Part shown: piece by piece, positions 24,883 to 33,241 of the stretch | How positions within the stretch are numbered: the first letter of the stretch is position 1 | Layout: every line of letters begins with the position of its first letter | NCBI GenBank assembly: GCA_030683705.1 | Contig: JAUXPP010000042.1 | Location: 1 to 64,000 of the forward strand | Origin: Polaromonas sp. | GTDB taxonomy: Bacteria > Pseudomonadota > Gammaproteobacteria > Burkholderiales > Burkholderiaceae_C | Direction of reading: 5' to 3' | DNA length: 64,000 nt | Translations under genes and position numbers: made by a program | The notes under the pieces: generated by a model | The model's database searches: none | The model's input: the letters and a program-made list of their open reading frames with translations, nothing else | Told to the model about the DNA's origin: nothing

Positions 24883-25755
24883 TCATTTGAAAATCACGGT
24901 TTTATGGCCGTTCAACAAGACGCGGTGCTCGCTGTGCCACAGCACCGCACGCGCCAGCACCTGGCTTTCGGTGTCGCGGCCCATGGCGGTCAGGGCTTCG
25001 ACGGTCTTGCTGTGGTCGGCGCGCGCCACGTCCTGCTCGATGATCGGGCCTTCGTCGAGATCCGCCGTCACATAGTGCGCGGTCGCGCCTATCAGCTTGA
25101 CGCCGCGCGCATGCGCCTGGTAGTAGGGCTTGGCGCCCTTGAAGCTGGGCAAAAACGAGTGGTGGATGTTGATGGCGCGGCCGGCCAGCTTCTTGCACAG
25201 GTCGTTGCTGAGGATCTGCATGTAACGCGCCAGCACCACCAGTTCGGCGCCTTCGGCCTCGATGATGTCGTACTGGCGTTTTTCGGCTTCCGCCTTGGTT
25301 GCCGCCGTCACCGGGATGTGGTGAAAGGGCACGTTGTAGCTGGCGGCGAGCTGGTAGAAGTCGCGGTGGTTGGAGATGATGGCGCGGATGTCCAGCGGCA
25401 GCAGGCCGGACTTCCAGCGGAACAGCAGGTCGTTCAGGCAATGGCCTTCCTTGCTGACCAGCAGCACCGTGCGCATCGGTTGCGTCGCCTGGTGCAGGCT
25501 CCAGGACATGCCGAACTGCGTGCCCAGCGCCGCCAGCTGTTCCTTCAGCGCCTCGAAGGGCAACTGGCTGCAGCCAAAGCTCACGCGCATGAAAAACAGG
25601 CCGGTGGCGTCGGCCGCCGTGTCGCCCTCCTTGTCGTCGCTGAACTGCGCCGCTTCGAGGATGTTGCCGCCGCGCTCGAACAGAAAGCCGGACACCGCGT
25701 GGACAATGCCCGGGCGATCCGGGCAGGACAGGTTGAGGATATAAGTAGGGCTCAT
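24883..25755 (-). CDS. purU: Formyltetrahydrofolate deformylase
   Basis: A 290-residue PurU that hydrolyses 10-formyl-THF to formate and THF, balancing one-carbon units. An N-terminal ACT domain (YILNLSCPDRPGIVHAVSGF, about residues 4-80) is followed by the formyltransferase-type catalytic domain with ISNHRDF, NIHHSFLPSFKGAKPY (catalytic Asn and His) and HYVTADLDEGPIIEQD. Length is normal. It is divergent from the aminotransferase gene across 110 bp. Confidence 0.95.
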   Translation of the reverse strand: MSPTYILNLSCPDRPGIVHAVSGFLFERGGNILEAAQFSDDKEGDTAADATGLFFMRVSFGCSQLPFEALKEQLAALGTQFGMSWSLHQATQPMRTVLLVSKEGHCLNDLLFRWKSGLLPLDIRAIISNHRDFYQLAASYNVPFHHIPVTAATKAEAEKRQYDIIEAEGAELVVLARYMQILSNDLCKKLAGRAINIHHSFLPSFKGAKPYYQAHARGVKLIGATAHYVTADLDEGPIIEQDVARADHSKTVEALTAMGRDTESQVLARAVLWHSEHRVLLNGHKTVIFK

Positions 25756-25865
25756 GGAAGAATTGTCGCAGGAGCGGCGCCGTCCTGCCTCAAGAGGGCT
25801 GCGGCGGTGCCAGAATGCAGTTTGACCCCCCGGCATACACGCCCTTTCCCCGCAGGAGAATTTTG

Positions 25866-27206
25866 ATGGCCTACCCCGACTTCAACATGGACCACCAGTG
25901 GTTGCCGTTCACGCCGAACCGCAGCTTCAAGAAGGAGCCGCGCGTGTTTGTGGCGGCCGACGGCATGTTTTTCACCACCCACGACGGCAAGCAGGTGCTC
26001 GACGGTATCTCCAGCCTGTGGTGTGTGGGCGCCGGTCACAACCGCAAACCGATCAACGAGGCCATCAAGAAACAGCTCGACACGCTGGACTACGCCACCG
26101 CCTTCCAGGCCAGCAACGACCAGGCTTTCCAGGCCGCCGAGATGATTGCCGCCATGGCGCCGGGCGACCTGAACCAGGTCTTGTTCTGCAACTCCGGCTC
26201 GGAAGCGGCCGACACCTCGCTGAAAGTCGCGCTGGCCTACCACCGGGCTCGCGGCGAAGGCCACCGCAATGTCTTCATCGGCCGCGAAAGGGGCTACCAC
26301 GGCGTCGGTTTCGGCGGCATGAGCGTGGGCGGCATCCCGGCCAACCGCAAGGTCTACGGCGCGGCGCTGCTGCCGCGTGTGGACCATTTGCGCTTCATCC
26401 ACGATCCGGTGAAACACGCCTACATCCACGGCGCCGAACCGGTCTGGGAAGAGGACCTGCTGCTGGAACTGGAAAACCGCATCCTGCCGCTGCATGACCC
26501 GAGCAACATCGCGGCCGTCATCGTCGAGCCGATTGCCGGCAGCGCCGGCTGGTATCTGCCGCCCAAAGGCTACCTCAAACGCCTGCGCGAGATCTGCGAC
26601 AAACACGGCATCCTGCTGATTTTTGACGAGGTCATCACCGGCTTCGGCCGCCTCGGCAGCAACTTCGGCGCTGATTATTACGGCGTGGTGCCTGACATGC
26701 TGAACTTCGCCAAGGCCGTGACCAACGGCGTGATCCCGCTGGGCGGTGTGATCTGCACCGACCGCATCTACAACACCATGATGGAGGCCAACGCCGGCAG
26801 CCCGGCGCATGCCATCGAGTTTTTCCATGGCTACACCTACTCCGGCCACCCCGTGGCCTGCGCGGCGGCCATGGCCACGTTGTCGCTGTTCAAGGAAGAA
26901 AAGCTGTTCGAGCGCGCCGGACAGATGGGTGTGGTGCTGGGCGACGCTGCGCACAGCGCCTTCAAGGGCCTGCCGAATGTAGTCGGCATCCGCAGCCTGG
27001 GCCTGGCCGCGGCGGTGGAACTGTCCTCCATCGCCGGCTCGCCCGGCAAACGCGCCTACGACATCTTCATGGACTGTTTCCGCAGCGGCGTGCTGGTGCG
27101 GCCGGCCGGCGAAAACATCGTGATCTGCCCGCCCTACATCGTCGAGAAGCAACATGTGGAACGCATCGTCAGCGTGGTGAGCGACGCGATCAGGAAGAAC
27201 GCCTGA
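25866..27206 (+). CDS. Class III aminotransferase, omega-amino acid:pyruvate type
   Basis: A 446-residue class III PLP aminotransferase. The N-terminus (MDHQWLPFTPNRSFKKEPR) and the motifs GISSLWCVGAGHNR, NSGSEAADTSLK, RERGYHGVGFGG, VIVEPIAGSAGW, IFDEVITGFGR and NFAKAVTNG (PLP lysine) match omega-amino acid:pyruvate transaminases, which convert beta-alanine and similar amines with pyruvate. The start follows CAGGAGAATTTTG. Substrate could be beta-alanine or another terminal amine; no companion semialdehyde dehydrogenase is adjacent. Confidence 0.92.
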   Translation: MAYPDFNMDHQWLPFTPNRSFKKEPRVFVAADGMFFTTHDGKQVLDGISSLWCVGAGHNRKPINEAIKKQLDTLDYATAFQASNDQAFQAAEMIAAMAPGDLNQVLFCNSGSEAADTSLKVALAYHRARGEGHRNVFIGRERGYHGVGFGGMSVGGIPANRKVYGAALLPRVDHLRFIHDPVKHAYIHGAEPVWEEDLLLELENRILPLHDPSNIAAVIVEPIAGSAGWYLPPKGYLKRLREICDKHGILLIFDEVITGFGRLGSNFGADYYGVVPDMLNFAKAVTNGVIPLGGVICTDRIYNTMMEANAGSPAHAIEFFHGYTYSGHPVACAAAMATLSLFKEEKLFERAGQMGVVLGDAAHSAFKGLPNVVGIRSLGLAAAVELSSIAGSPGKRAYDIFMDCFRSGVLVRPAGENIVICPPYIVEKQHVERIVSVVSDAIRKNA

Positions 27207-27227
27207 CCCTCAGGCCATGGCGCCAGC

Positions 27228-28103
27228 TCAGGACGGCTTGATCCTGTCCTTCAGCTCCGCGCAATGGTCTTTCTCAGGCACGGCCGGCGTGGTCCAGATC
27301 ACGTCGAAGGCCGGCGCCTGGCCGCCACCCGCGCGCGCACCCGCCTCCAGCGCGGGTGGCGGGCCAGCGCGCAGCAGCACGGCCTTGACCTGCATGTCGG
27401 CGGGCAGGTGTTGCGGCACCCCCAGCTCGCGATTCACATGGCCGCTACCGGCCAGCAGCACCACGGTCTTGCCGGGCAGCGCCGCCTGCTGGATCGTGCG
27501 GGCCAGGCTGATGTCGCGTGCCACCTGGATGCGTGTCATCGGTGAAATCTGGCTCTCCGGCAACAGATCGCAGTGGCCGGCGCGTATCGCCTGCTGCTGC
27601 GCCTTGAGCGCCGGGCCTGGCAGCCGGGTATCGAGCCGGGTGTCGGCCATGGCGCTGCGCATCTGCGCTGCCGGCAGGTTGGCGCCCAGCACCGGCACGC
27701 CGGCCTTGACCGCCACCATCACCGCCGGGCCATAGGCCGCCCAGGGCCAGCTTTTGCTGTTCCAGCCCAGCGCTTGCTGCACCTGCAGTTGCGTGCTGTT
27801 GGACTTGAGCGCGGCGGTGCTGCGGCCGGCCTCGGCCATCTCCAGCGCCAGCGCGCCCAGCTTGCCGTCCACGGCCAGCCGTGCCACCACATGCTGGTGG
27901 ATGTGCTGGTGTTCGGCGGCGTCATGCTGCTCGCCCAGCAGGATCGCGTCGGCCGGCAGCAGGGCATCGGTGCGCACCGTGATGTCATTGGACGCCTCCG
28001 GAAACAGCCTGGGCTCGGGCACGCGGGCGCATGCCGACAGGATGACAAGCAGGGCGCAGGCGGCCCATCGCGCGGAAGAAGAAGGCAGGGTGGCTGGGTT
28101 CAT
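27228..28103 (-). CDS. ChaN-family (DUF399) lipoprotein
   Basis: A 291-residue lipoprotein. The signal peptide ends in the lipobox ILSAC (Cys about residue 25). The domain has the ChaN-type core: AILLGEQHDAAEHQHIHQHV near the start, LEMAEAGRS, then ARTIQQAALPGKTVVLLAGSGHV towards the end. ChaN-like proteins bind haem on the cell surface or periplasmic side and are linked to iron uptake in some species. It converges on the aminotransferase gene with 21 bp between stops. The upstream side ends directly at the MITE-like element, which may carry or disrupt its promoter. Confidence 0.82.
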   Translation of the reverse strand: MNPATLPSSSARWAACALLVILSACARVPEPRLFPEASNDITVRTDALLPADAILLGEQHDAAEHQHIHQHVVARLAVDGKLGALALEMAEAGRSTAALKSNSTQLQVQQALGWNSKSWPWAAYGPAVMVAVKAGVPVLGANLPAAQMRSAMADTRLDTRLPGPALKAQQQAIRAGHCDLLPESQISPMTRIQVARDISLARTIQQAALPGKTVVLLAGSGHVNRELGVPQHLPADMQVKAVLLRAGPPPALEAGARAGGGQAPAFDVIWTTPAVPEKDHCAELKDRIKPS

Positions 28104-28106
28104 ACT

Positions 28107-28372
28107 AGGGCCTGTTCACACTGTTTATGCAAGTGCGAAGGTGGTGAAACAGCGCCAATCTAGGCGCGCGACGACGCTCAGCCTGGCGGGCTGGGCTAGG
28201 AGTGCAACAACGAGTGGCGTTGTTTTCACCACCTTCCCTCCGGGTTGCGGCCAAAAAGGCCATGCGCAGCGTTGCAAAGCCTTGCCGGGCGCCAGCCCGG
28301 CTGCATTTTGCGCCTCGCGCATGACCTTTTTGACTCGCAACGCATCTTGCATAAACAGTGTGAACAGGCCCT
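28107..28372. mobile_element. MITE-like element with perfect 27-bp terminal inverted repeats
   Basis: A 266-bp non-coding element. Its ends are exact inverted repeats over 27 bp (AGGGCCTGTTCACACTGTTT and seven more bases at the left, mirrored at 28346-28372). A second internal pair, GAAGGTGGTGAAA at 28135 and TTTCACCACCTTC at about 28226, makes it partly self-complementary. No transposase is encoded. No clear target-site duplication was found. It lies between the ChaN-like gene start and the AbrB-like gene start, so it sits in the shared promoter region. Confidence 0.75.
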
Positions 28373-28436
28373 GCCATCGTAAAGCCTGGCGCCTGACTGT
28401 CCAGCTTTTAACCTTGATCCCCTGCTTGCCTTGTTG

Positions 28437-29540
28437 ATGCCCGTCAAGCCTTTCCACATTGCCTGGACCCTGCTGCTCGCGCTGGCCGCCGCCGGCCTGT
28501 GTAGCTACCTGCATACACCCCTGCCCTGGATGATAGGCCCGCTGCTGGCCACGGCCTGCGCCTCGATCGCCGGTGCGCCCACGCGCAACTGGCCGCCTTT
28601 GGGCAACCTCGGGCAATGGGTGATTGCCACCGCGCTGGGCCTGTATTTCACGCCGCAAGTCAGCGCGCTGGTGGCCGGCCTGTGGTGGGCCATCGCCCTG
28701 GCCATTGCCTGGGCGCTGCTGCTGGGGCTGGCCTTTGGCGCCTGGCTGCAGCGTGTCAACGCGCAGCGCATGCCCGAGGTGGCGCCGGCGGCGATGCGCG
28801 CCACCAGTTATTTCGCCGGTGCGATCGGCGGGGCGTCGGAGATGACCTTGCTGGCCGAACGCGCCCATGCGCGCACCGACCTGGTGGCCGCCTCGCACGG
28901 GCTGCGCCTGCTGCTGGTCACGGTGACCGTGCCTGTTGCCATGCAGTTCAGCGGCCTGCATGGCCTGGACCTGAGTCCGCCGCTGGCGCGCGCGGTGCAG
29001 TGGCCGGGTTTTGCCGGGCTGGCGCTGGCCACGGCCCTGGGGGCGCTGCTGCTGCAGCGGCTGGGCCGCGCCAATCCCTGGTTCATGGGCGCGTTGCTGG
29101 TGTCCATGGGCTTGACCATGGCCGGCGTGTCCCTGTCGGGGATTCCGCCATGGCTGACCAATGGTGCGCAGTTGCTGATCGCGGTGAGCCTGGGCGTGCG
29201 GTTTTCACGGGCCTTTTTGCATGCCGCGCCGCGCTGGCTGGCGTCGGTGGCGGCGGGAACCCTGGGCATGATTGCGCTGTGCAGCGGTTTTGCCTGGCTG
29301 CTGACCCTGGCCACCGGGCTGCCGCTGGCAACCATGATTCTGGGGACATCCCCCGGCGGCATTGCCGAGATGGCCATCACCGCCAAGGTGTTGCAACTGG
29401 GGGTGCCGGTCGTGACGGCGTTCCAGGTGTGCCGGCTGGTGGCGGTGCTGCTGCTGGTCGCGCCGCTGTTTCGCTGGCTGTACGGCAAAGCGGATGCCGC
29501 GGCGCAAACGCCGGACGGTGAACGCGGCAGGAAGCGCTGA
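28437..29540 (+). CDS. AbrB-family integral membrane protein
   Basis: A 367-residue inner-membrane protein with about ten helices arranged as two similar halves. Each half has the AbrB duplication pattern: LPWMIGPLLATA in the first, NPWFMGALLVSMGLT in the second, plus ATSYFAGAIGGASEMTLLAE and LGTSPGGIAEMAITAK. The family is often labelled ammonia monooxygenase, which is misleading; transport of a small molecule is more likely. The start was set at the ATG; two upstream TTG codons are in frame. The MITE-like element ends 64 bp upstream. Confidence 0.85.
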   Translation: MPVKPFHIAWTLLLALAAAGLCSYLHTPLPWMIGPLLATACASIAGAPTRNWPPLGNLGQWVIATALGLYFTPQVSALVAGLWWAIALAIAWALLLGLAFGAWLQRVNAQRMPEVAPAAMRATSYFAGAIGGASEMTLLAERAHARTDLVAASHGLRLLLVTVTVPVAMQFSGLHGLDLSPPLARAVQWPGFAGLALATALGALLLQRLGRANPWFMGALLVSMGLTMAGVSLSGIPPWLTNGAQLLIAVSLGVRFSRAFLHAAPRWLASVAAGTLGMIALCSGFAWLLTLATGLPLATMILGTSPGGIAEMAITAKVLQLGVPVVTAFQVCRLVAVLLLVAPLFRWLYGKADAAAQTPDGERGRKR

Positions 29541-29599
29541 GCCAGCCCTTGTGGATGGGCGGCAGCCGGGTCGGGATGGGATGCAAGGCGGATTTCGCA

Positions 29600-29619
29600 G
29601 TCAATAGCTGCCTATTGAC
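29600..29619. terminator. Hairpin between convergent genes
   Basis: GTCAATAG-CTGC-CTATTGAC is a perfect 8-bp inverted repeat with a 4-nt loop between the convergent AbrB-like and DUF3567 genes. There is no T-tract, so termination is only a possibility. It may be a remnant of the AT-rich repeat. Confidence 0.35.
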
Positions 29620-29689
29620 AAGAAATTCAACGCAGCAGACCGCCCGAGTCCGGATGATCGCGCGCCGCAGGGGCTGGTTCAGCGCTTCC

Positions 29690-29971
29690 TTAGTGCAGCG
29701 AGACCGGGGTGTGCGCCAGCTCGGCGTAGCCCTCGAGCGTGTCCTCGATTTCTTCCTGGGTCGGGGTGTTTTGTTGCCAGCCGTTCAGGCGCTGCTGGAA
29801 CATCTCGGCCCAGGAGCCATCGAGGTAGACCTCTTTGCCCGAGCGTTTGTCGACGATCTCGAAGCCATGGCGTGCGAGTTCGGGCACAGCCGGCGCCGGC
29901 GCCGATTCTTCGGGCGCGTTGGCGTGGATTTGCACCACCACAAATGATTCGGAGTCGTAGAGCATGTGCAT
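29690..29971 (-). CDS. DUF3567 family protein
   Basis: A 93-residue cytoplasmic protein of the beta-proteobacterial DUF3567 family (MLYDSESFVVVQ, GFEIVDKRSGKEVYLDGSWAE, NTPTQEEIEDTLEGY). Function unknown. An ATG seven codons upstream is in frame, but the chosen one follows AAGGA at a proper distance and matches the family N-terminus. Confidence 0.85.
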   Translation of the reverse strand: MHMLYDSESFVVVQIHANAPEESAPAPAVPELARHGFEIVDKRSGKEVYLDGSWAEMFQQRLNGWQQNTPTQEEIEDTLEGYAELAHTPVSLH

Positions 29972-30080
29972 AGAGCTTGGGTCCTTGTCCATCAGATAGC
30001 AACGAACGGGCCAAGTTCAAGGCTTACAGGGTAAATCCGCGAATTGCGGGAAAAGTCACGAATCGGGCGGCAGAACCCGT

Positions 30081-31142
30081 TCAAAGCGGTTTTTCGCCCG
30101 CCCGCAATTGCTGGTCCACAAAATCACCGTTCTGCTGGGTGATGCGGATACGCACCGGCAGCCAGCCGATCGCCGGGGCGAGCCAGACCTCGACCGTCTG
30201 GTCGTAGTCGCGCTGCGGCTTGCGCGCGAGCTTGACGGCACGGATGTCACCGGCCGGCAGGGTCAGCTGTTCCTCGGCCTCGACGACAAAGGTCCAGGTG
30301 TCGGCGGCGGTGGGTCCGGCGGTGTACAGCGAGATGCTGCTGCCGGGCGGGTAGCTGGCCGGTTCACCGGCCAGCAGGCTGGCCAGTTGCACAAACACGC
30401 TGACCCGGTCCTGCGCGCCCACCAGCCAGGGGGCGTCGGGCGTGTTGGCACTGAACGTGATCTTGCCCTTGTCGGGCTGGAAATGCGCGGCGCGTTCGCT
30501 GCGCGACTTGTCCAGGAAACGCGTGGGCGCCAGCCCGTCGCCGGTGATGCGGCCGCTGCTCGCCATGGAGCGTTCGCCCAGGCCAAAAGCGCTGACCACC
30601 ATGCTGGCCTGGTAGGACTCCCCGTCCTGCAGCCAGTCGAGTTGGGCCAGCGCGTGGTAGTCCATGTTTTTCGAGCGGCCGGTCATGCTGTATTTCAGGC
30701 GCAATGACCCCGGAATGCTCAGGGCACCGGCCAGCGCGACCGGTGCCGTCGGCTCCGGCGTTGCCGCCGGGGCGGGGTCGGGCAGGGGCGCTGCCGCCAC
30801 CTGCGCCGCCTCGGGGGCGGGCGTCTCGGGTACCGGTTCCGCTATGGATTCGATAGCTGGCTGCGCTTGTGTGGCAAGGGTTGAGGCCCGATTTTCCTGA
30901 GGAGCCGGCCGGGCCTGGCGCGGAACGGGCGGCGGCGCCGGTTCGGCGGTTTGCGGGCTGGGTGGCTTGATCTCTATGCTGCGGGTGATGAGCGGCCGCA
31001 GCGTGACCGGCTCGCCGGCCATGCCCCACTGCGTGGGCGCGGCCTGCAGCAGCAGCACATGGGCCAGCACCACCGCGCCGGTCAACATGACCAGGGGCCG
31101 CAAGGGCGGCGCTGCGCTGGTCCGGGCCGGCAGGGCGTTCAT
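30081..31142 (-). CDS. DUF3108 protein with TonB-like Pro-rich N-terminus
   Basis: A 353-residue envelope protein. An N-terminal membrane anchor (about residues 15-35) leads into a long Pro/Ala/Glu-rich stretch (about 55-135) like that of TonB. The DUF3108 domain follows (about 145-350; RLKYSMTGRSKNMDYHA, DYDQTVEVWLAPAIGWLPVRIRITQ). Function is unknown; a periplasm-spanning protein is likely. Its start overlaps the iclR stop (ATGA), so the two are translationally coupled. Residues about 83-101 are encoded by an AT-rich dispersed repeat. Confidence 0.82.
   Translation of the reverse strand: MNALPARTSAAPPLRPLVMLTGAVVLAHVLLLQAAPTQWGMAGEPVTLRPLITRSIEIKPPSPQTAEPAPPPVPRQARPAPQENRASTLATQAQPAIESIAEPVPETPAPEAAQVAAAPLPDPAPAATPEPTAPVALAGALSIPGSLRLKYSMTGRSKNMDYHALAQLDWLQDGESYQASMVVSAFGLGERSMASSGRITGDGLAPTRFLDKSRSERAAHFQPDKGKITFSANTPDAPWLVGAQDRVSVFVQLASLLAGEPASYPPGSSISLYTAGPTAADTWTFVVEAEEQLTLPAGDIRAVKLARKPQRDYDQTVEVWLAPAIGWLPVRIRITQQNGDFVDQQLRAGEKPL
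30841..30896 (+). repeat. AT-rich ~57-bp dispersed repeat inside the DUF3108 gene
   Basis: GATTCGATAGCTGGCTGCGC followed by TTGTGTGGCAAGGGTTGAGG and CCCGATTTT. It lies antisense to the gene but is kept in frame within the Pro-rich linker (TLATQAQPAIESIAEP). Confidence 0.65.
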
Positions 31143-32011
31143 GCGCCGGCGTAACCCAGGTCGCTGCTGAGCTGGCGGGCAGCGGCGGACAGCGGGCGTG
31201 CCACGGCGCCGTCCCAGTCCGGATCAAAGTTGGCGAGCGAGCCCAGGGTCACAATGCCCAGCGCCAGGTGGCCGTCGGCGTCGAACACCGGGGCGCAAAA
31301 GCCGGCCACGCCGGGCAGCAGGGTGTCGACCACCCGTGCCATGCCGCGGCGCCGGACCTCGTCGAGCAGGGCCGTGACTTCTGCCATGGTTCTGGGCACG
31401 TCCTGGCGCGCGAGTTTTTGCATGCGGGCCAGCTCGTCCCTGAGCAGCGGTGGCAGGCGGTCGTGCGACTGGTGGCTGTTGTTCGCCCCGGCGCGCGCGC
31501 GGCCACCTCCCGGCTGTGCCATGAAGGCTGAAAAACACAGGCCGGTGGCCGAGGACAACAAGGGCATGACGTCGCCCAGGCGCAAATTGACGGTGATGGC
31601 CTGCGGCGACTCTTCCCAGTGCACGATGGTCGGCCCCTGGTTGCCCCAGACGGCGAGCGCCAGGGTCTGGCCGATCTGTTCCATCAGCGGCGCCATGCGC
31701 TGGCGCGCGAGTTTGACGCTGTCCAGCCGCGACAGCGAGGCCAGGCCCAGCTTGAGCGCCGCGGGGCCGAGGTCGTACCGTGTGGTCGCAGGGTCCTGGG
31801 TCACCAGTTGCAGGCGCTGAAAGCTCACCAGGTAGCGATGGGCCTTGGCGGCGCTCATGCCGGCGGCGGCCGCCAGGTCGCGCAGCATCAGCGGGCCGGG
31901 CGAGGTGCCCAGCACCTGCAGCAGGCTGAAGCCGACCTCCACCGACTGGATGCCGGCGCGTTGTGCGGCCTGGCTGGCCGGCGATGTGGCGGGGAGGGTG
32001 CGCTCTTTCAT
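31139..32011 (-). CDS. IclR family transcription regulator
   Basis: A 290-residue IclR regulator. It has an N-terminal winged helix (about residues 20-85; GPLMLRDLAAAAGMSAAKAHRYL) and the IclR effector domain (about 95-275; LSSATGLCFSAFMAQ, GVAGFCAPVFDADGHLALGIVTLG). An insert of about 20 polar residues (GGGRARAGANNSHQSHD) sits in the middle. It is divergent from a fumarylacetoacetase-family gene, the usual arrangement for IclR control of aromatic breakdown genes. The downstream DUF3108 gene overlaps it by 4 bp. Confidence 0.92.
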   Translation of the reverse strand: MKERTLPATSPASQAAQRAGIQSVEVGFSLLQVLGTSPGPLMLRDLAAAAGMSAAKAHRYLVSFQRLQLVTQDPATTRYDLGPAALKLGLASLSRLDSVKLARQRMAPLMEQIGQTLALAVWGNQGPTIVHWEESPQAITVNLRLGDVMPLLSSATGLCFSAFMAQPGGGRARAGANNSHQSHDRLPPLLRDELARMQKLARQDVPRTMAEVTALLDEVRRRGMARVVDTLLPGVAGFCAPVFDADGHLALGIVTLGSLANFDPDWDGAVARPLSAAARQLSSDLGYAGA

Positions 32012-32023
32012 GGAATTCGACTA

Positions 32024-32052
32024 AAATTGAAAATTACATTTAGGTAAATTGA
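32024..32052. promoter_or_regulatory. Candidate operator in the iclR / FAH-gene divergent spacer
   Basis: In this 113-bp AT-rich spacer, AAATTGA occurs twice, 22 bp apart (32024 and 32046), which is two helical turns. Between them is ATTTA-GG-TAAAT, a perfect inverted repeat (32038-32049). This is a candidate IclR site. Confidence 0.35.
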
Positions 32053-32124
32053 TTTCACTTATCGTAACTCCAATCGCGCGCCGTCACCGGTCGCCGTGCA
32101 CCCCAACATCCCCGAAGGAACCCC

Positions 32125-33141
32125 ATGAAGCTTGCAACCTATAAAGACGGCTCCCGTGACGGCCAGCTGGTGGTCGTCTCGCGCGACCTGGCGACGGCCC
32201 ATTATGCGACGGGCATCGCCAGCAAACTGCAACAGGTGCTCGACGACTGGGGCTTTCTGTCGCCGCAGCTGCAGGACCTGTACGACACGCTGAACAACGG
32301 CAAGGCGCGCCATGCGTTTCCCTTTGACCCGGTGCAGTGCATGGCGCCGCTGCCGCGCGCCTACCAGTGGGCCGACGGCTCGGCCTACATCAACCACGTG
32401 GAGCTGGTGCGCAAGGCGCGCGATTCGGATGTGCCCGGCAGCTTCTACAAGGACCCGCTGATGTACCAGGGTGGCAGCGACGACTTCATCGGCCCCTGCG
32501 ATGACGTGGTTTGCCCCAGCGAGGACTACGGCATCGACTTCGAGGCCGAGGTCGCGGTGATCACCGGTGATGTGCCCATGACCAGCACACCCGAGCAGGC
32601 GCTCGAGGGCATTCGCCTGGTGATGCTGGCCAACGACGTCAGCCTGCGCAACCTGATCCCCGCCGAGCTGGCCAAGGGGTTCGGCTTTTTCCAGAGCAAG
32701 CCGGCGACGGCCTTCAGCCCGGTGGCGGTGACGCTGGACGAGCTGGGCGACGCCTGGGACCAGGGCCGCATCAACCTGACCATGCAGAGCACCTGGAACG
32801 GCCGCAAGGTCGGCATGTGTGATGCGGGCCCGGAAATGACTTTCCATTTCGGCCAGCTGATCGCCCACGTCTGCAAAACGCGCAATGTGCGCGCCGGCTC
32901 CATCATCGGCTCCGGCACCGTCAGCAACAAGGGCGTCGAGGCCAAGGGCAAGATGGACTGGCCCAAGGGTTACAGCTGCATCGCCGAGAAGCGCGCGATC
33001 GAAACCATCCAGGACGGCAAGCCCTCCACCGAATTCATGAAATTCGGCGACACCATCCGCATCGAGATGAAGGGCAAGGACGGCGAGCTGGTGTTCGGCG
33101 CCATCGACCAGAAGATTGTTGCCGCCGCGCCACTGAAATAA
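32125..33141 (+). CDS. Fumarylacetoacetate hydrolase family protein
   Basis: A 338-residue FAH-family enzyme. The metal-binding and core motifs are YGIDFEAEVAVITGDVP, LANDVSLRNLIPAELAKGFG, FQSKPATAFSP and GSIIGSGTVSNKG. The family hydrolyses C-C bonds in acylpyruvates and fumarylacetoacetate or decarboxylates related acids. The long form with an N-terminal extension (about 80 residues) resembles fumarylacetoacetases of tyrosine or aromatic catabolism, though no hmgA or other pathway gene is adjacent. The start follows AAGGAACCCC. Control by the divergent IclR gene is likely. Confidence 0.88.
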   Translation: MKLATYKDGSRDGQLVVVSRDLATAHYATGIASKLQQVLDDWGFLSPQLQDLYDTLNNGKARHAFPFDPVQCMAPLPRAYQWADGSAYINHVELVRKARDSDVPGSFYKDPLMYQGGSDDFIGPCDDVVCPSEDYGIDFEAEVAVITGDVPMTSTPEQALEGIRLVMLANDVSLRNLIPAELAKGFGFFQSKPATAFSPVAVTLDELGDAWDQGRINLTMQSTWNGRKVGMCDAGPEMTFHFGQLIAHVCKTRNVRAGSIIGSGTVSNKGVEAKGKMDWPKGYSCIAEKRAIETIQDGKPSTEFMKFGDTIRIEMKGKDGELVFGAIDQKIVAAAPLK

Positions 33142-33241
33142 GGCGCTGTGGGGCTCGCGGAGCCCGCCCCGCCCCGCGGGTTTGCGGCCCTGCGGCTTTC
33201 CTCCAATAATGCAGGCGACACAGCTCATTGCGGGAGGACCC

